From Anaerolineae bacterium (GTDB lineage Bacteria > Chloroflexota > Anaerolineae > JAFGEY01): a stretch of 64,000 nt of DNA. Shown piece by piece: positions 51,158 through 59,902 of this stretch (the stretch's first letter is position 1; every line of letters starts with the position of its first letter). The notes under the pieces were generated by a model. That model saw only the letters and a program-made list of their open reading frames with translations. It had not been told where the DNA came from and ran no database searches. The DNA is taken from positions 1-64,000 of the forward strand of contig JAFGIE010000243.1 of assembly GCA_016929775.1 (NCBI GenBank). Direction: 5' to 3'. Position numbers and translations under genes: made by a program.

Positions 51158-52237
51158 ATGAAGGGACTCATTCTCAGTGGCGGCAAGGGGACGCGCCTCC
51201 GTCCGATCACCTATACCAGCGCCAAGCAGCTGGTGCCGGTGGCGAACAAGCCGGTCCTCTTTCGCGTGATCGAAGCCATTGTCGAGGCGGGCATTTCCGA
51301 GATTGGCATCGTCGTCGGCGACACAGCATCAGAGATCCGTCAGGCTGTGGGCACCGGCAAGCAGTTCGGCGCCAACGTCACCTACATCCCGCAGGATCAG
51401 CCGCTGGGCCTCGCTCATGCGGTCAAGATCTCCCAGGACTTTCTCGGCGACGACCGGTTTGTCATGTTTCTGGGCGACAACGTGATCCAGGGCGGCATCT
51501 CGAGCCTGATCCGCGGCTTTGACACCTGCGGCTACGACTGCCAGATCGTGCTCAAGCACGTCGAGGACCCACGGCAGTATGGCGTGGCAGAGCTGAGCGA
51601 GGACGGTCGGATCCTGAACCTCGTCGAGAAGCCGCGGGAGCCCAGGAGCGACCTCGCGCTCGTCGGGATCTACATGTTCACGCCCGCCGTCTTTGAGGCG
51701 GTACACGGCATCCGCCCCTCGCATCGCGGCGAGCTCGAGATCACGGACGCGATCCAGTGGCTGGTGGCGCACGACTACAAGGTCTACCCCTACGTCCACG
51801 ACGGGTGGTGGATCGACACCGGCAAGATGGAGGACATGCTGGAGGCGAATCGCCTGGTCCTCGACGAAATCGAGCCGCAGATCGAGGGATACGTCGACCG
51901 CGACTCGCGCCTGATCGGCAAGGTCACGGTCGCCGGCGGCGCCGAGGTGATCAACAGCGTGATCCGCGGGCCCGCGATCATCGGCGAGGACACGCGCTTG
52001 GTGAACGCCTATGTCGGCCCGTTCACGAGCATCTACCATCACTGCGTGATCAAGGACGCCGAGATCGAGCACAGCATCGTGCTGGAGCACAGCTCGATCA
52101 TCGATGTCGAGCAGCGCATCGAAGACAGCTTGATCGGCCGGAACGTCGAGATCACGCGTTCCCCCCTCAAGCCCCGCGCTTACAAGCTGACCCTGGGCGA
52201 CAACAGCCGCGTCGGCCTAGTCGGCAATGGGCGCTGA
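51158..52237 (+). CDS. Glucose-1-phosphate thymidylyltransferase, long form
   Basis: 359 residues. An N-terminal nucleotidyltransferase (LSGGKGTRLRPITYTSAKQL, FLGDNVIQGG, EKPREPRSDLALVGIYMF, DGWWIDTGKMEDMLEAN) and a C-terminal left-handed beta-helix (about 245-345, hexapeptides such as IRGPAIIG). Long-form enzymes of this type activate glucose-1-P or a related sugar phosphate with TTP. Third gene after Wzz and BY-kinase, so an exopolysaccharide precursor role is likely. Confidence 0.9.
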   Translation: MKGLILSGGKGTRLRPITYTSAKQLVPVANKPVLFRVIEAIVEAGISEIGIVVGDTASEIRQAVGTGKQFGANVTYIPQDQPLGLAHAVKISQDFLGDDRFVMFLGDNVIQGGISSLIRGFDTCGYDCQIVLKHVEDPRQYGVAELSEDGRILNLVEKPREPRSDLALVGIYMFTPAVFEAVHGIRPSHRGELEITDAIQWLVAHDYKVYPYVHDGWWIDTGKMEDMLEANRLVLDEIEPQIEGYVDRDSRLIGKVTVAGGAEVINSVIRGPAIIGEDTRLVNAYVGPFTSIYHHCVIKDAEIEHSIVLEHSSIIDVEQRIEDSLIGRNVEITRSPLKPRAYKLTLGDNSRVGLVGNGR

Positions 52238-52263
52238 ACCCAGACACGGAAGGAGGTGAGCAC

Positions 52264-52362
52264 ATGGCAAACGCGAAAAAGTGGCGCAAGCGCAAGATGG
52301 CTCGGCACAAGCACCGCAAACGTCTCAAGGCCACCCGGTGGCAGCGACGGACGAGCAAGTAG
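52264..52362 (+). CDS. Ribosomal protein bS22 / COX24-AURKAIP1-like
   Basis: 32 residues, starting at 52264 behind AAGGAGGTGAG at ideal spacing. MANAKKWRKRKMARHKHRKR followed by LKATRWQRRTSK is extremely basic. It matches the short COX24/AURKAIP1 motif (RKRxMxxHKHRKxLKxTRxxRR) of mycobacterial bS22 and mitochondrial mS38, which bind the small ribosomal subunit. It sits between the nucleotidyltransferase (27 bp upstream) and the structured RNA region. The assignment comes from pattern alone but the motif is distinctive. Confidence 0.82.
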   Translation: MANAKKWRKRKMARHKHRKRLKATRWQRRTSK

Positions 52363-52382
52363 CAGCCAGGGTGCATCCTATT

Positions 52383-52445
52383 GCCTTCCCGAAGGCGAGC
52401 AGGAGTACGGCGGTTCCTCCGTCCCTGTTCCGTCTTCGGGAAGGC
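52383..52445 (+). ncRNA. Rod-like structured RNA region
   Basis: GCCTTCCCGAAG (52383-52394) pairs exactly with CTTCGGGAAGGC (52434-52445). Inside, CAGG pairs with CCTG and ACGG with CCGT, giving one long imperfect rod of about 63 nt. It lies between the bS22-like gene and a terminator hairpin that ends 19 nt before the radical SAM gene. Could be a riboswitch-type leader, an mRNA-stabilising stem, or part of a double terminator. No known riboswitch consensus was recognised. Confidence 0.5.
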
Positions 52446-52457
52446 CCGATGACAACC

Positions 52458-52518
52458 ACAACCCTTCGGGATGGCCCCGCTGTACGGTACCAGAGGGCCA
52501 CCGGTGGGTTGTTTTGTT
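52458..52518 (+). terminator. Terminator-like hairpin before the radical SAM gene
   Basis: ACAACCC (52458-52464) pairs with GGGTTGT (52506-52512), GGCCC (52473-52477) with GGGCC (52495-52499), and CGG with CCG between them; the T-rich TTTGTTC follows. It ends 19 nt before the ATG at 52537, so transcripts reaching the gene must read through it. Confidence 0.65.
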
Positions 52519-52536
52519 CGGAGTGGGCATACATCG

Positions 52537-53931
52537 ATGAAGACAACGCTTGTCTACCCAGGCATCGCTGGATACGGATTTGAGAGCGTCGGCAAGGGCA
52601 TGGAAGCCGGCTGGATCAGCCACGGTTTGGCGTACATCAGCGCTGCTGCCAAGGCTAAGGGCTTTGCGATCGACCTGATCGACCTCCGCGCACTGCGCAG
52701 CTGGGACCATTTTCGCGAAGAGATCGCCCGTCGCCAACCCGACGTGGTGGGGATCACCATGATGAGCGTCGACTATAATCCCGCGATGCGCTCCCTGGCG
52801 ATCGTCAAAGAGGTCAGCCCGCACACGATCACGGTCGTCGGCGGTCCGCATCCCACCCTGGTCCTCGACGAGATGCTCACAGCCGAACACATCGACTATA
52901 TCATCACGAACGAGGGCGAGATCACGTTCCCCAAGCTGCTCCACGCGATCGAGGCGGGAGAGCCGCCTGCGGAGCGCGTTCTCGTCGGCGAGCGCCCCGA
53001 CCTGGACGCCTTGCCCTTCCCTGACCGCGAGCTCTTCTTGGAGGAGTGGCGCAAAGCCGGCTATGTAAGCGACTCGCCCGAAGACCCCTTTGTGCCCGAG
53101 TTGCCGCCCCCATTCGTGACGATCATTGCCGGTCGCGGCTGCCGCTACAACTGCAGCTTCTGTCAGCCTGCGGAGCGGATCCTCTTTGGGCGCCGGGTGC
53201 GCCGTCGCTCGCCAGGCAATGTCATCGCCGAGCTGGAGATACTGCGCGCCAAGTACCACTTTCGGAGCCTCATGTTCCACGACGACACGCTCACTGAGGA
53301 CAGAGAGTGGGTCATCGAGTTCTGCCGCCTCTACCGGGAGCACGGCTTTGACCAGCCCTTCTTCTGCCAGAGCCGGGCGGACATCATCGTCCGACACGAG
53401 GACATGGTCAAGCTCATGGCTGAAGCGGGCTGCACCGGCTACTTTATCGGCTTTGAGAGCGGCAGCGACCGCGTCTTGCGCTTCATCCGCAAGGGGACAA
53501 CGCGTGCGGTGAACTTGGAGGCGGCGCGCGTCTGCCGGCGCTACGGGATCAAGATCTGGGCCAACTATATGCTCGGCCTGCCCACCGAGACCAAGGATGA
53601 GGTCATGGAGACGATCTCGATGCTCAAAGAGATCAACCCCGACTACTACAGCCCCGCTTTCTACACCCCTCATCCGGGCAGCGACCTGTATGACTATTGC
53701 ATCGAGCACGGGCTGAGCCTGATCACCAGCCACGACCAGTACCGTCGTAACCCCACCGAGATCAAGATCGTGGGGCAAGACAATGCGTTCCTCACCTGGG
53801 CGTTGGAAGAGTCGCAGCGTCGCAAGCCGATCAACCAATTCCGGCGCGACGTGCGCCGGCTTTGGAGCCGCTACGCACGCCCGCGCAAGATCGCACGCAA
53901 GCTCCTTCGCCTCCTCAAGGGCCAGAGGTAG
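52537..53931 (+). CDS. B12-binding-domain radical SAM protein
   Basis: 464 residues. An N-terminal cobalamin-binding-like Rossmann domain (PDVVGITMMSVDYNP, TVVGGPHPTLVLDE), then the radical SAM core with the [4Fe-4S] motif CRYNCSFC (Cys-x3-Cys-x2-Cys), FHDDTLTEDREWV and NYMLGLPTETKDEVME. Such enzymes methylate or rearrange unactivated carbons in lipid, hopanoid or cofactor synthesis. It keeps no classical DxHxxG, so whether cobalamin binds is open. GGAGTGGG precedes the ATG. Expression may depend on read-through of the upstream terminator. Confidence 0.88.
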   Translation: MKTTLVYPGIAGYGFESVGKGMEAGWISHGLAYISAAAKAKGFAIDLIDLRALRSWDHFREEIARRQPDVVGITMMSVDYNPAMRSLAIVKEVSPHTITVVGGPHPTLVLDEMLTAEHIDYIITNEGEITFPKLLHAIEAGEPPAERVLVGERPDLDALPFPDRELFLEEWRKAGYVSDSPEDPFVPELPPPFVTIIAGRGCRYNCSFCQPAERILFGRRVRRRSPGNVIAELEILRAKYHFRSLMFHDDTLTEDREWVIEFCRLYREHGFDQPFFCQSRADIIVRHEDMVKLMAEAGCTGYFIGFESGSDRVLRFIRKGTTRAVNLEAARVCRRYGIKIWANYMLGLPTETKDEVMETISMLKEINPDYYSPAFYTPHPGSDLYDYCIEHGLSLITSHDQYRRNPTEIKIVGQDNAFLTWALEESQRRKPINQFRRDVRRLWSRYARPRKIARKLLRLLKGQR

Positions 53932-53943
53932 GCGAGAGGCGCG

Positions 53944-55128
53944 ATGAACTACAAGGCCATCACCCGGTTCGTCCTCTTTGCGCTCCTCAGTGCGCTCGTC
54001 GTGGCGAGCGCGTACGCGCTCGGTTACACGGCGCACGCCGCCTATGCGCCCGCCAGCGACCAGGTCGCCGAGTTCGCCGTCTTTTGGGAAGCGTGGCGGA
54101 TCGTCCAAGATCACTTTTACGGCGACCCACCCGACAGGACCGACCGCACGTACGGCGCTATCCGTGGCAGCCTAGAAACGCTCGACGATCCCTACACCTA
54201 CTTTGTCGAACCGCAGGAGCGCGACCGCGAGCAAGAAGACCTGCGGGGCAGCTTTGGCGGCATTGGCGCCTTTGTCGAGCGCGCAGCGGACGGTCGGATC
54301 CTGCTCACGCCAATCGAGGGACAACCCGCCGACCTGGCGGGCATCCAGACCGGCGACGAGTTGGTCGCCGTCGACGGCGTGCCGGTCACCCCTGACCTGC
54401 CCTTCGACGACGTATTGGCCATGGTCCGCGGACAAGAGGGCAAGATCGTGCGGCTGACCGTGCGCCGGGAAGGCATCGCGGAAGAGCTGACGATCGCAGT
54501 CACGCGTGCCGAGATCGTCACGCCGTCAGTGACCTACGAGCTCAAGACGCCCACGATCGGCTACATTGCGATCAGCATCTTTGGCGAGCGCACGTCCGAG
54601 GAGCTGCGCGACGCGATCCTCGACCTGCGCGAGCAGGGCGCCGTGCAGTATGTCATCGACCTGCGAAACAATGGCGGCGGGCTCCTGCCTGCCGCTGTCG
54701 ACGTCGCCACCCAGTTCCTCAAAGAGGGCGTGGTCCTCTATGAACGGAGCAGCGACGGGGACGAAAAGAGCTATCCCGTCGGCAGAGGCGGCTTGCTCCA
54801 CGACGAGCCGATCGTTGTCCTCGTGAACAGCGGCACTGCCAGCGCGTCCGAGATCGTCGCCGGTGCGATCCAAGACTATGGACGCGGTGAGCTGATCGGC
54901 ACCAAGACCTTTGGCAAGGCCTCCGTACAGCTGATCTTTGACCTTAGCGATGGGTCATCGGTCCATGTCACCAATGCACGGTGGCTGACCCCGAACCGGC
55001 AAGAGATCGACGGCGTAGGACTCACGCCCGATGTCGTGGTCGAGATCACCGACCAGGATCGCCAGGAACAGCGCGATCCCCAGCTTGACCGCGCGATCGA
55101 GCGTCTGCAAGAAAGCGATACCCTATGA
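53944..55128 (+). CDS. S41 carboxyl-terminal processing protease, first copy
   Basis: 394 residues with an N-terminal membrane anchor (about 8-32). A PDZ domain (about 105-185) precedes the catalytic domain with YVIDLRNNGGGLL, the Ser in NSGTASASEIVAGA and the Lys in GTKTFGKASVQ. Degrades or trims extracytoplasmic proteins from the C-terminus. Its stop overlaps the next S41 gene by ATGA. Confidence 0.94.
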   Translation: MNYKAITRFVLFALLSALVVASAYALGYTAHAAYAPASDQVAEFAVFWEAWRIVQDHFYGDPPDRTDRTYGAIRGSLETLDDPYTYFVEPQERDREQEDLRGSFGGIGAFVERAADGRILLTPIEGQPADLAGIQTGDELVAVDGVPVTPDLPFDDVLAMVRGQEGKIVRLTVRREGIAEELTIAVTRAEIVTPSVTYELKTPTIGYIAISIFGERTSEELRDAILDLREQGAVQYVIDLRNNGGGLLPAAVDVATQFLKEGVVLYERSSDGDEKSYPVGRGGLLHDEPIVVLVNSGTASASEIVAGAIQDYGRGELIGTKTFGKASVQLIFDLSDGSSVHVTNARWLTPNRQEIDGVGLTPDVVVEITDQDRQEQRDPQLDRAIERLQESDTL

Positions 55129-56486
55129 ACGCAAGAAAGCCGCTACGCATTGCGCTTGCCGTGCTACTGCTCGTCGCAGGCGCGACGCTCTTTTACGCCC
55201 TGGGCATAGGCACAGGGCTCTATGTGGCGCAGTCAACCGCTGCGGTCGCAGACAGGCCCGCTACGGCGACGCCGGCGCCCACGCTGGCGGCGCCCACGCT
55301 GGCGCCGCCCACGGCTGTTGCGCCGTCACCGACCGCCGAGCCCCCAACGCCCACCGCGGCGCTGTCCACGCCGACCCCGCCTCCAGCGCCCACCCCTCTC
55401 CCCTCGCCCACTCGGCAGGTAGAGCGTGGGGATACGTTCGACATCTTTTGGGAGGCGTGGCAGGTCCTCCAGGACCAGTTCTTCGGTGAGCTGCCCGACG
55501 AGTCAGAGCTGCCCTATGCCGCCATCCAGGGCGTCATCGCCACCACCGGAGACCCGTACACTGCCTTCCTGGACCCTGTGCGCGCAGAGGTAGTCAGCAG
55601 TGACCTCGACGGCAGCTTTGAGGGCATAGGCGCCACAGTGCGCCTCCGCGCCGACGGCAAGCTCGAGATCGTCCAGCCGCTGCCCGACCACCCTGCCATC
55701 AGAGCCGGACTGCGCGCCGGGGACGTCGTCCTCCAGGTCGACGGCACGGACATCGAGGGCATGAACCTCTACGAGGCGGTATCGCTGATCCGCGGGCCCG
55801 CGGGAACAGTAGTCCGCCTGCTGGTGCAGCGCGCGGGCATCGAGGAGCCCTTTGAGGTCCGGGTCACGCGCGCGCGCATCGAGCAGCCGGTCGTCGAGAC
55901 CGAGCGCCTCGAGGGCGGCATCGCCTACCTGCGCCTGAACCGGTTCGGGCAAACTGCCACAGACGAGGTCGCCGCGGCGCTCGCCGAGCTGCTCGACGGC
56001 GAAACGCAGGGCCTGATCCTCGATCTGCGCGGCAATCCGGGCGGCTACCTCTCCGCGGCGATCGAGGTCGCCAGCCAGTTCGTCGATCACGACCCGATCC
56101 TGATCGAGCGCTTCCGCGACGACACACAGCGCACGTACGCCCCCGTGGCGGGCGGGCTAGCCCTCGACATCCCGCTCGTCGTCCTGGTGGATGGCGGGTC
56201 GGCTAGTGCGTCCGAGATCGTCGCCGGCGCGGTACAGGACACCGAGCGCGGCACACTGATCGGCACCCGCACCCTGGGCAAAGGATCCGTCCAGCTCGTC
56301 AATACCCTGAGCGATGGATCACAGCTCCGCGTTACGACCGCCGCCTGGTTCACGCCCGCTGGGCGCGCGATCCACGGCGAGGGCCTACAGCCTGACATCG
56401 AGGTGGCGTTCACCGAGGAGGACATCGCATCGGGCCATGATCCCCAACTGGAACGCGCGATCGCGTACCTGTCGGAGGGAGACTAG
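55125..56486 (+). CDS. S41 carboxyl-terminal processing protease, second copy with Pro/Thr-rich stalk
   Basis: 453 residues. TM anchor at about 7-28, then about 65 residues of Pro/Thr/Ala-rich linker (ATPAPTLAAPTLAPPTAV), then the PDZ and peptidase with LILDLRGNPGGYL, Ser in DGGSASASEIVAGA and Lys in GTRTLGKGSVQL. The linker is absent from copy 1, so the two may sit at different distances from the membrane. Coupled translation suggests they work together. Confidence 0.94.
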   Translation: MNARKPLRIALAVLLLVAGATLFYALGIGTGLYVAQSTAAVADRPATATPAPTLAAPTLAPPTAVAPSPTAEPPTPTAALSTPTPPPAPTPLPSPTRQVERGDTFDIFWEAWQVLQDQFFGELPDESELPYAAIQGVIATTGDPYTAFLDPVRAEVVSSDLDGSFEGIGATVRLRADGKLEIVQPLPDHPAIRAGLRAGDVVLQVDGTDIEGMNLYEAVSLIRGPAGTVVRLLVQRAGIEEPFEVRVTRARIEQPVVETERLEGGIAYLRLNRFGQTATDEVAAALAELLDGETQGLILDLRGNPGGYLSAAIEVASQFVDHDPILIERFRDDTQRTYAPVAGGLALDIPLVVLVDGGSASASEIVAGAVQDTERGTLIGTRTLGKGSVQLVNTLSDGSQLRVTTAAWFTPAGRAIHGEGLQPDIEVAFTEEDIASGHDPQLERAIAYLSEGD

Positions 56487-56488
56487 GC

Positions 56489-56977
56489 ATGGCCAAGCGA
56501 GAGCCATCCGGGATCAAGGTCGTCTCGACGAACCGCAAGGCATACCACGACTATGCGATCGAGGACACGTTCGAAGCGGGGATTGTCTTGATCGGTTCCG
56601 AGATCAAGTCCATCCGCGCCGGGAGGGTCAACCTGCGCGATGGCTATGCCGCGATCGAGGACGGCGAGGTCTGGATGTACAACACGCACGTCGCGCCCTA
56701 CGACCCTGCGAGCCGATTCGGGCACGAGCCGCGCCGCAAGCGCAAGCTCCTGCTGCACAAGCGCGAGATCGCACGCCTGGAACGGCGCGTCCAGGAAAAG
56801 GGGTACACGCTGGTCCCGCTGCGCATGTACCTGCGCGACAACCGGGCCAAGGTCGAGCTCGCCGTGGCGCGCGGCAAGCGCGAGTACGACAAGAGAGCGG
56901 CAATTGCAGAGCGCGAGGATCAGCGGCGCGCAGAGCGCGCGATGCGCGAGCGAGAGCGCGATCGAGAGGACGACTAG
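56489..56977 (+). CDS. smpB: SsrA-binding protein SmpB
   Basis: 162 residues. KVVSTNRKAYHDYAIEDTFE, GIVLIGSEIKSIRAGRVNLRD, and PLRMYLRDNRAKVELAVARG are the standard SmpB landmarks; the C-terminal tail is highly charged (Arg/Glu). With tmRNA it rescues stalled ribosomes. It starts 2 bp after the protease stop, so it is part of that operon. I see no ssrA gene in the window. Confidence 0.97.
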   Translation: MAKREPSGIKVVSTNRKAYHDYAIEDTFEAGIVLIGSEIKSIRAGRVNLRDGYAAIEDGEVWMYNTHVAPYDPASRFGHEPRRKRKLLLHKREIARLERRVQEKGYTLVPLRMYLRDNRAKVELAVARGKREYDKRAAIAEREDQRRAERAMRERERDREDD

Positions 56978-57037
56978 CGCGCACGCGCTAGCGGGCGCCT
57001 GCCCGGAAGGGCCCGAACCGCGCGCTCCTCAGCGCCC

Positions 57038-58516
57038 CTACCAGAACAGGCCGATCACCCAGGGCGTGATCCACACTTCCAGTGCCGCGGCGACGGCGAG
57101 CAGGGGCACGACCAAGAAGACCATGACCTTGATCAGTTCCGCCGCGGCGTAGAGCAGACCCTGGGACACGGTCATCCCGGCGGGTGGAGCAACCACCACG
57201 GCGCCCAGGCGTAGCGCCATCGCCGTCGCCACGATCGCCGCAGGCATCTCGACCACCCCGTGCGGCAAGATAAAGGTCCCCACGAGCAAGAGTGCGCTTC
57301 CCCCCAGCATCGGCGCCTGGCCTGCCAGGAAGCCGATGATCGCCAGCGGCACCATGAGCAGCACGATCGCCAGGCTCCCAAAGGAAAACACGCCCGCCAC
57401 CGCTGCGAGCGTCAGCGCGCGCAGGTTGTGCAACAGGATGCTGCCCACGTTAAAGCTGGGCAGGAACCCGATGTCCGGGATCTCTTGGAAGGCGTCTTCC
57501 GGGATATCGAGCGAGACCAGCCCCGCCGGCGCCGGGTAGCGCTGCGCGTAGGCCCAACCCACGAGATAGGCTCCCGCCAGGGCGAGGCTCACGGCGGCGA
57601 TAGGCTTGACACTGGCGCGCAGGATCACGGGCAGGTCATGTGCGTACACGCGCCGCACGGAAAAGCGCCCCCACGCGGGCGTCGCGACGGACGCGTCCTC
57701 TGGTGCGCGCACCAGGAAGCGGAGGAAGGTGCGCCACATCTTGCGGACGTTCAGTACGTCGATCTCGCGCCCCAGGAGCTCCTCCCGGTTGAAGAGCCGG
57801 ATCCCCATCCGCACCAGCAGTGCGTCCGCCGCAATCAGCGCCGCCAGGATCCACCACAGGGGCGGGAAATCGGCATAGAACATGATCAGGCTCTCCGCCT
57901 GCACGAGGAGCGCCATGGGGATGATCACAAAGCTGGCGAGGATGTTGGCGGCGCGCACGCTGGTCGTCTGGCTCGAGATCACCACTGCGCCAGAGACCAT
58001 GACCAGCGACTCTGCCGTCGTCAGCAACACGATCAGGCTCAGCAGCTCGAGTGAGGGTGTCCAGCCCAGCGAGATCAACAGCCCCGTCAGGTACACTGCC
58101 AGGCCGAGGTATGCCGAGATCAGTGGCGGGATCATCGCCGCCATGGTCTTGCCCCAGTACAGCTCGGTGTTGGTCAGCGGCGTTGCCAGAAGCGGCTCCA
58201 AGCTATGCCGCTCCTTCTCGCCGACAAAGGTCTCCAGCGCGATCACCAGCGAGAACGAGATCGGGAAAAAGCCGACGATCATGAGCAGGAAAGGGATGAT
58301 CCGCTCGCCCACGATCGCGCCGCCATACTGCAGCACCCAGCGCTGGACGACGTTCGCCGTGAACTGCATCAAGGCAGGGAACACCAGCGTCAACAGCCCG
58401 ATCGGGATCACCAGGCGCCAGTCGCGCATCGTATCCCGCACCTCGCGCTGCGTGACGACCCAGGCGCGCCGAAAGGACGCCCACCCCATCTGCACGCGGG
58501 CCACTGCTAGGCTCAT
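57038..58516 (-). CDS. ABC-2-type permease fused to a SpoIIM-like domain
   Basis: 492 residues. Residues 1 to about 290 are an ABC-2/NatB-like permease (TQREVRDTMRDWRLVIPIG, FVGEKERHSLEPLLATPLT, six membrane segments). From about 330 a second membrane domain has FNVGSILLHNLRALTL, VPLAIIGFLAGQ, and ILPHGVVEMPAAIVATAMAL, the signature of SpoIIM/DUF95 proteins. Start at 58516 overlaps the ATPase stop (ATGA). It would form an exporter with the adjacent ATPase. The fusion is unusual; substrate unknown. Confidence 0.85.
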   Translation of the reverse strand: MSLAVARVQMGWASFRRAWVVTQREVRDTMRDWRLVIPIGLLTLVFPALMQFTANVVQRWVLQYGGAIVGERIIPFLLMIVGFFPISFSLVIALETFVGEKERHSLEPLLATPLTNTELYWGKTMAAMIPPLISAYLGLAVYLTGLLISLGWTPSLELLSLIVLLTTAESLVMVSGAVVISSQTTSVRAANILASFVIIPMALLVQAESLIMFYADFPPLWWILAALIAADALLVRMGIRLFNREELLGREIDVLNVRKMWRTFLRFLVRAPEDASVATPAWGRFSVRRVYAHDLPVILRASVKPIAAVSLALAGAYLVGWAYAQRYPAPAGLVSLDIPEDAFQEIPDIGFLPSFNVGSILLHNLRALTLAAVAGVFSFGSLAIVLLMVPLAIIGFLAGQAPMLGGSALLLVGTFILPHGVVEMPAAIVATAMALRLGAVVVAPPAGMTVSQGLLYAAAELIKVMVFLVVPLLAVAAALEVWITPWVIGLFW

Positions 58517-59460
58517 GTCGCGGTCCCCGCTTCTTCCACGCTCGACCTCTCTTCCACGACCCGCAGGTAGACATCCTCCAGACTGACGGGCACCTCGCTC
58601 AGCGTCACCACCCGGTGCCCGGCACGCGTCAGCCGTTCCAGGACCAGCGGATTCGTCTCGTCCAGGCGCGCCGTCTGGTAGCGGATCCAGTTCTCGCCCT
58701 GCGACGCCACGCGCACGACGTCGCGGATCAGCTCTATCGTCCCGTTCACCGACCCCGCCAGGCGCAGCTCCATCGTCGGCGCCCCGAGCAGCGCACGCTT
58801 GAGTTCCGCCGCTGTGCCCTCGATCACGATCTCGCCGCGCCGGAGGATCGCGATCCGGTCGGCGATCAGCTCCGCTTCCGCGAGGTTGTGGGTGCAGATC
58901 ACGATCGACCGGTCTGCACGCTGCAGCGACAGAATGCTGTCGCGGACGATCTTGGCGCTGTGCGGGTCCATTGCCGACGTCGGCTCGTCCAGCAGCAGCA
59001 CCCCCGGGTCGTGCAGCATGGACCGGATCAGGGCGAGTTTTTGCCGCATCCCCTTCGAGTACTCGCCCAGTCGCAGGTCCCAGGCATCGTCCATGCCGAA
59101 CTGGGACATCAACTGCTCGCTGCGCCGGTCGCACGCCGCCCGATCCAGGCCCTGCAATTGGCCAAAGAAGCGCAGGTAGGCCCTCGCCCGCATCCGTCCG
59201 TACAAGCCGGGCGCCTCCGTCAAGACGCCGACGATCCGGCGTACCTGGACGGGCTCTGCGACCGTATCGTGTCCGGCGATCCACGCCCTGCCCCGCGTCG
59301 GCTGCAGGATCGACGCCAGCATGCGCACCGTGGTCGTCTTGCCCGCCCCGTTCGGTCCCAAGAGCGCCAGGATCTCGCCTGCCTGGACATGCAGGTCGAT
59401 CCCGTTCACGGCGACAAAGTCATCGAAGCACTTGGTGAGCCCTTCCGTACGGATCATCAC
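58513..59460 (-). CDS. ABC transporter ATP-binding protein (exporter type)
   Basis: 315 residues. Walker A GPNGAGKT, Q-loop region with VLTEAPGLYGRM, signature YSKGM in LGEYSKGMRQKLALI, Walker B VLLLDEPTSAMD and H-loop ICTHN. A C-terminal extension of about 100 residues is typical of drug/antibiotic or Na+ exporters (CcmA/NatA-like). Coupled to the permease-SpoIIM gene. Confidence 0.95.
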   Translation of the reverse strand: MMIRTEGLTKCFDDFVAVNGIDLHVQAGEILALLGPNGAGKTTTVRMLASILQPTRGRAWIAGHDTVAEPVQVRRIVGVLTEAPGLYGRMRARAYLRFFGQLQGLDRAACDRRSEQLMSQFGMDDAWDLRLGEYSKGMRQKLALIRSMLHDPGVLLLDEPTSAMDPHSAKIVRDSILSLQRADRSIVICTHNLAEAELIADRIAILRRGEIVIEGTAAELKRALLGAPTMELRLAGSVNGTIELIRDVVRVASQGENWIRYQTARLDETNPLVLERLTRAGHRVVTLSEVPVSLEDVYLRVVEERSSVEEAGTAT

Positions 59461-59531
59461 ACACGTCTACCTACGACACTCAGCCTCGTCCGGCTGCGAT
59501 CTCGCTGGACAACGCCGCCCAGCCCGAGCGC

Positions 59532-59560
59532 TTGGCAAGCATCTCCAGATATGCTATACT
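59532..59560 (+). promoter_or_regulatory. Promoter for the small membrane protein gene
   Basis: TTGGCA (59532-59537), 17-nt spacer, TATACT (59555-59560), about 105 nt before the ATG at 59666. Confidence 0.65.
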
Positions 59561-59665
59561 CAAAAAACGGAGCGATACCCCGTGCGGCAGCCAGCGATGC
59601 ACATGGGTCCGCTCTCCCTACCTTCATTATAGCAGTTCTCGCGCACGGGGGCAACAGGAAGAGGA

Positions 59666-59902
59666 ATGGAGACACTCACGCCAGCTCAGCGAGTCCTCGT
59701 TACGATCATCGTCCTCGCACTGACGATCCTCGCCGCCGCATTGATACTGCCCTGGTTGAGCGCGCAGATCGATCTGCGGCTCATGGTCACAGCGACACCG
59801 GGGCCGCCCGCCGAGATCCCCACCCCGACGCCGACCTCGGTACCCGTTTCTCACGGGCCATGGCTCGTCCACTTGGACGCCGGCGGACCGCCGTCATCCT
59901 GA
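59666..59902 (+). CDS. Small membrane protein with Thr/Pro-rich tail
   Basis: 78 residues: one membrane segment at about 10-32 (VLVTIIVLALTILAAALIL), then ATPGPPAEIPTPTPTSVPV. AAGAGGA lies just before the ATG and a promoter is upstream. No family is recognised. Its 3' end overlaps the end of lgt by 9 nt (convergent). Confidence 0.6.
   Translation: METLTPAQRVLVTIIVLALTILAAALILPWLSAQIDLRLMVTATPGPPAEIPTPTPTSVPVSHGPWLVHLDAGGPPSS

Noticed and set aside
56978..57037. ssrA (tmRNA) next to smpB
   Set aside because: Only 60 bp here, no tRNA-like ends or tag-coding frame.
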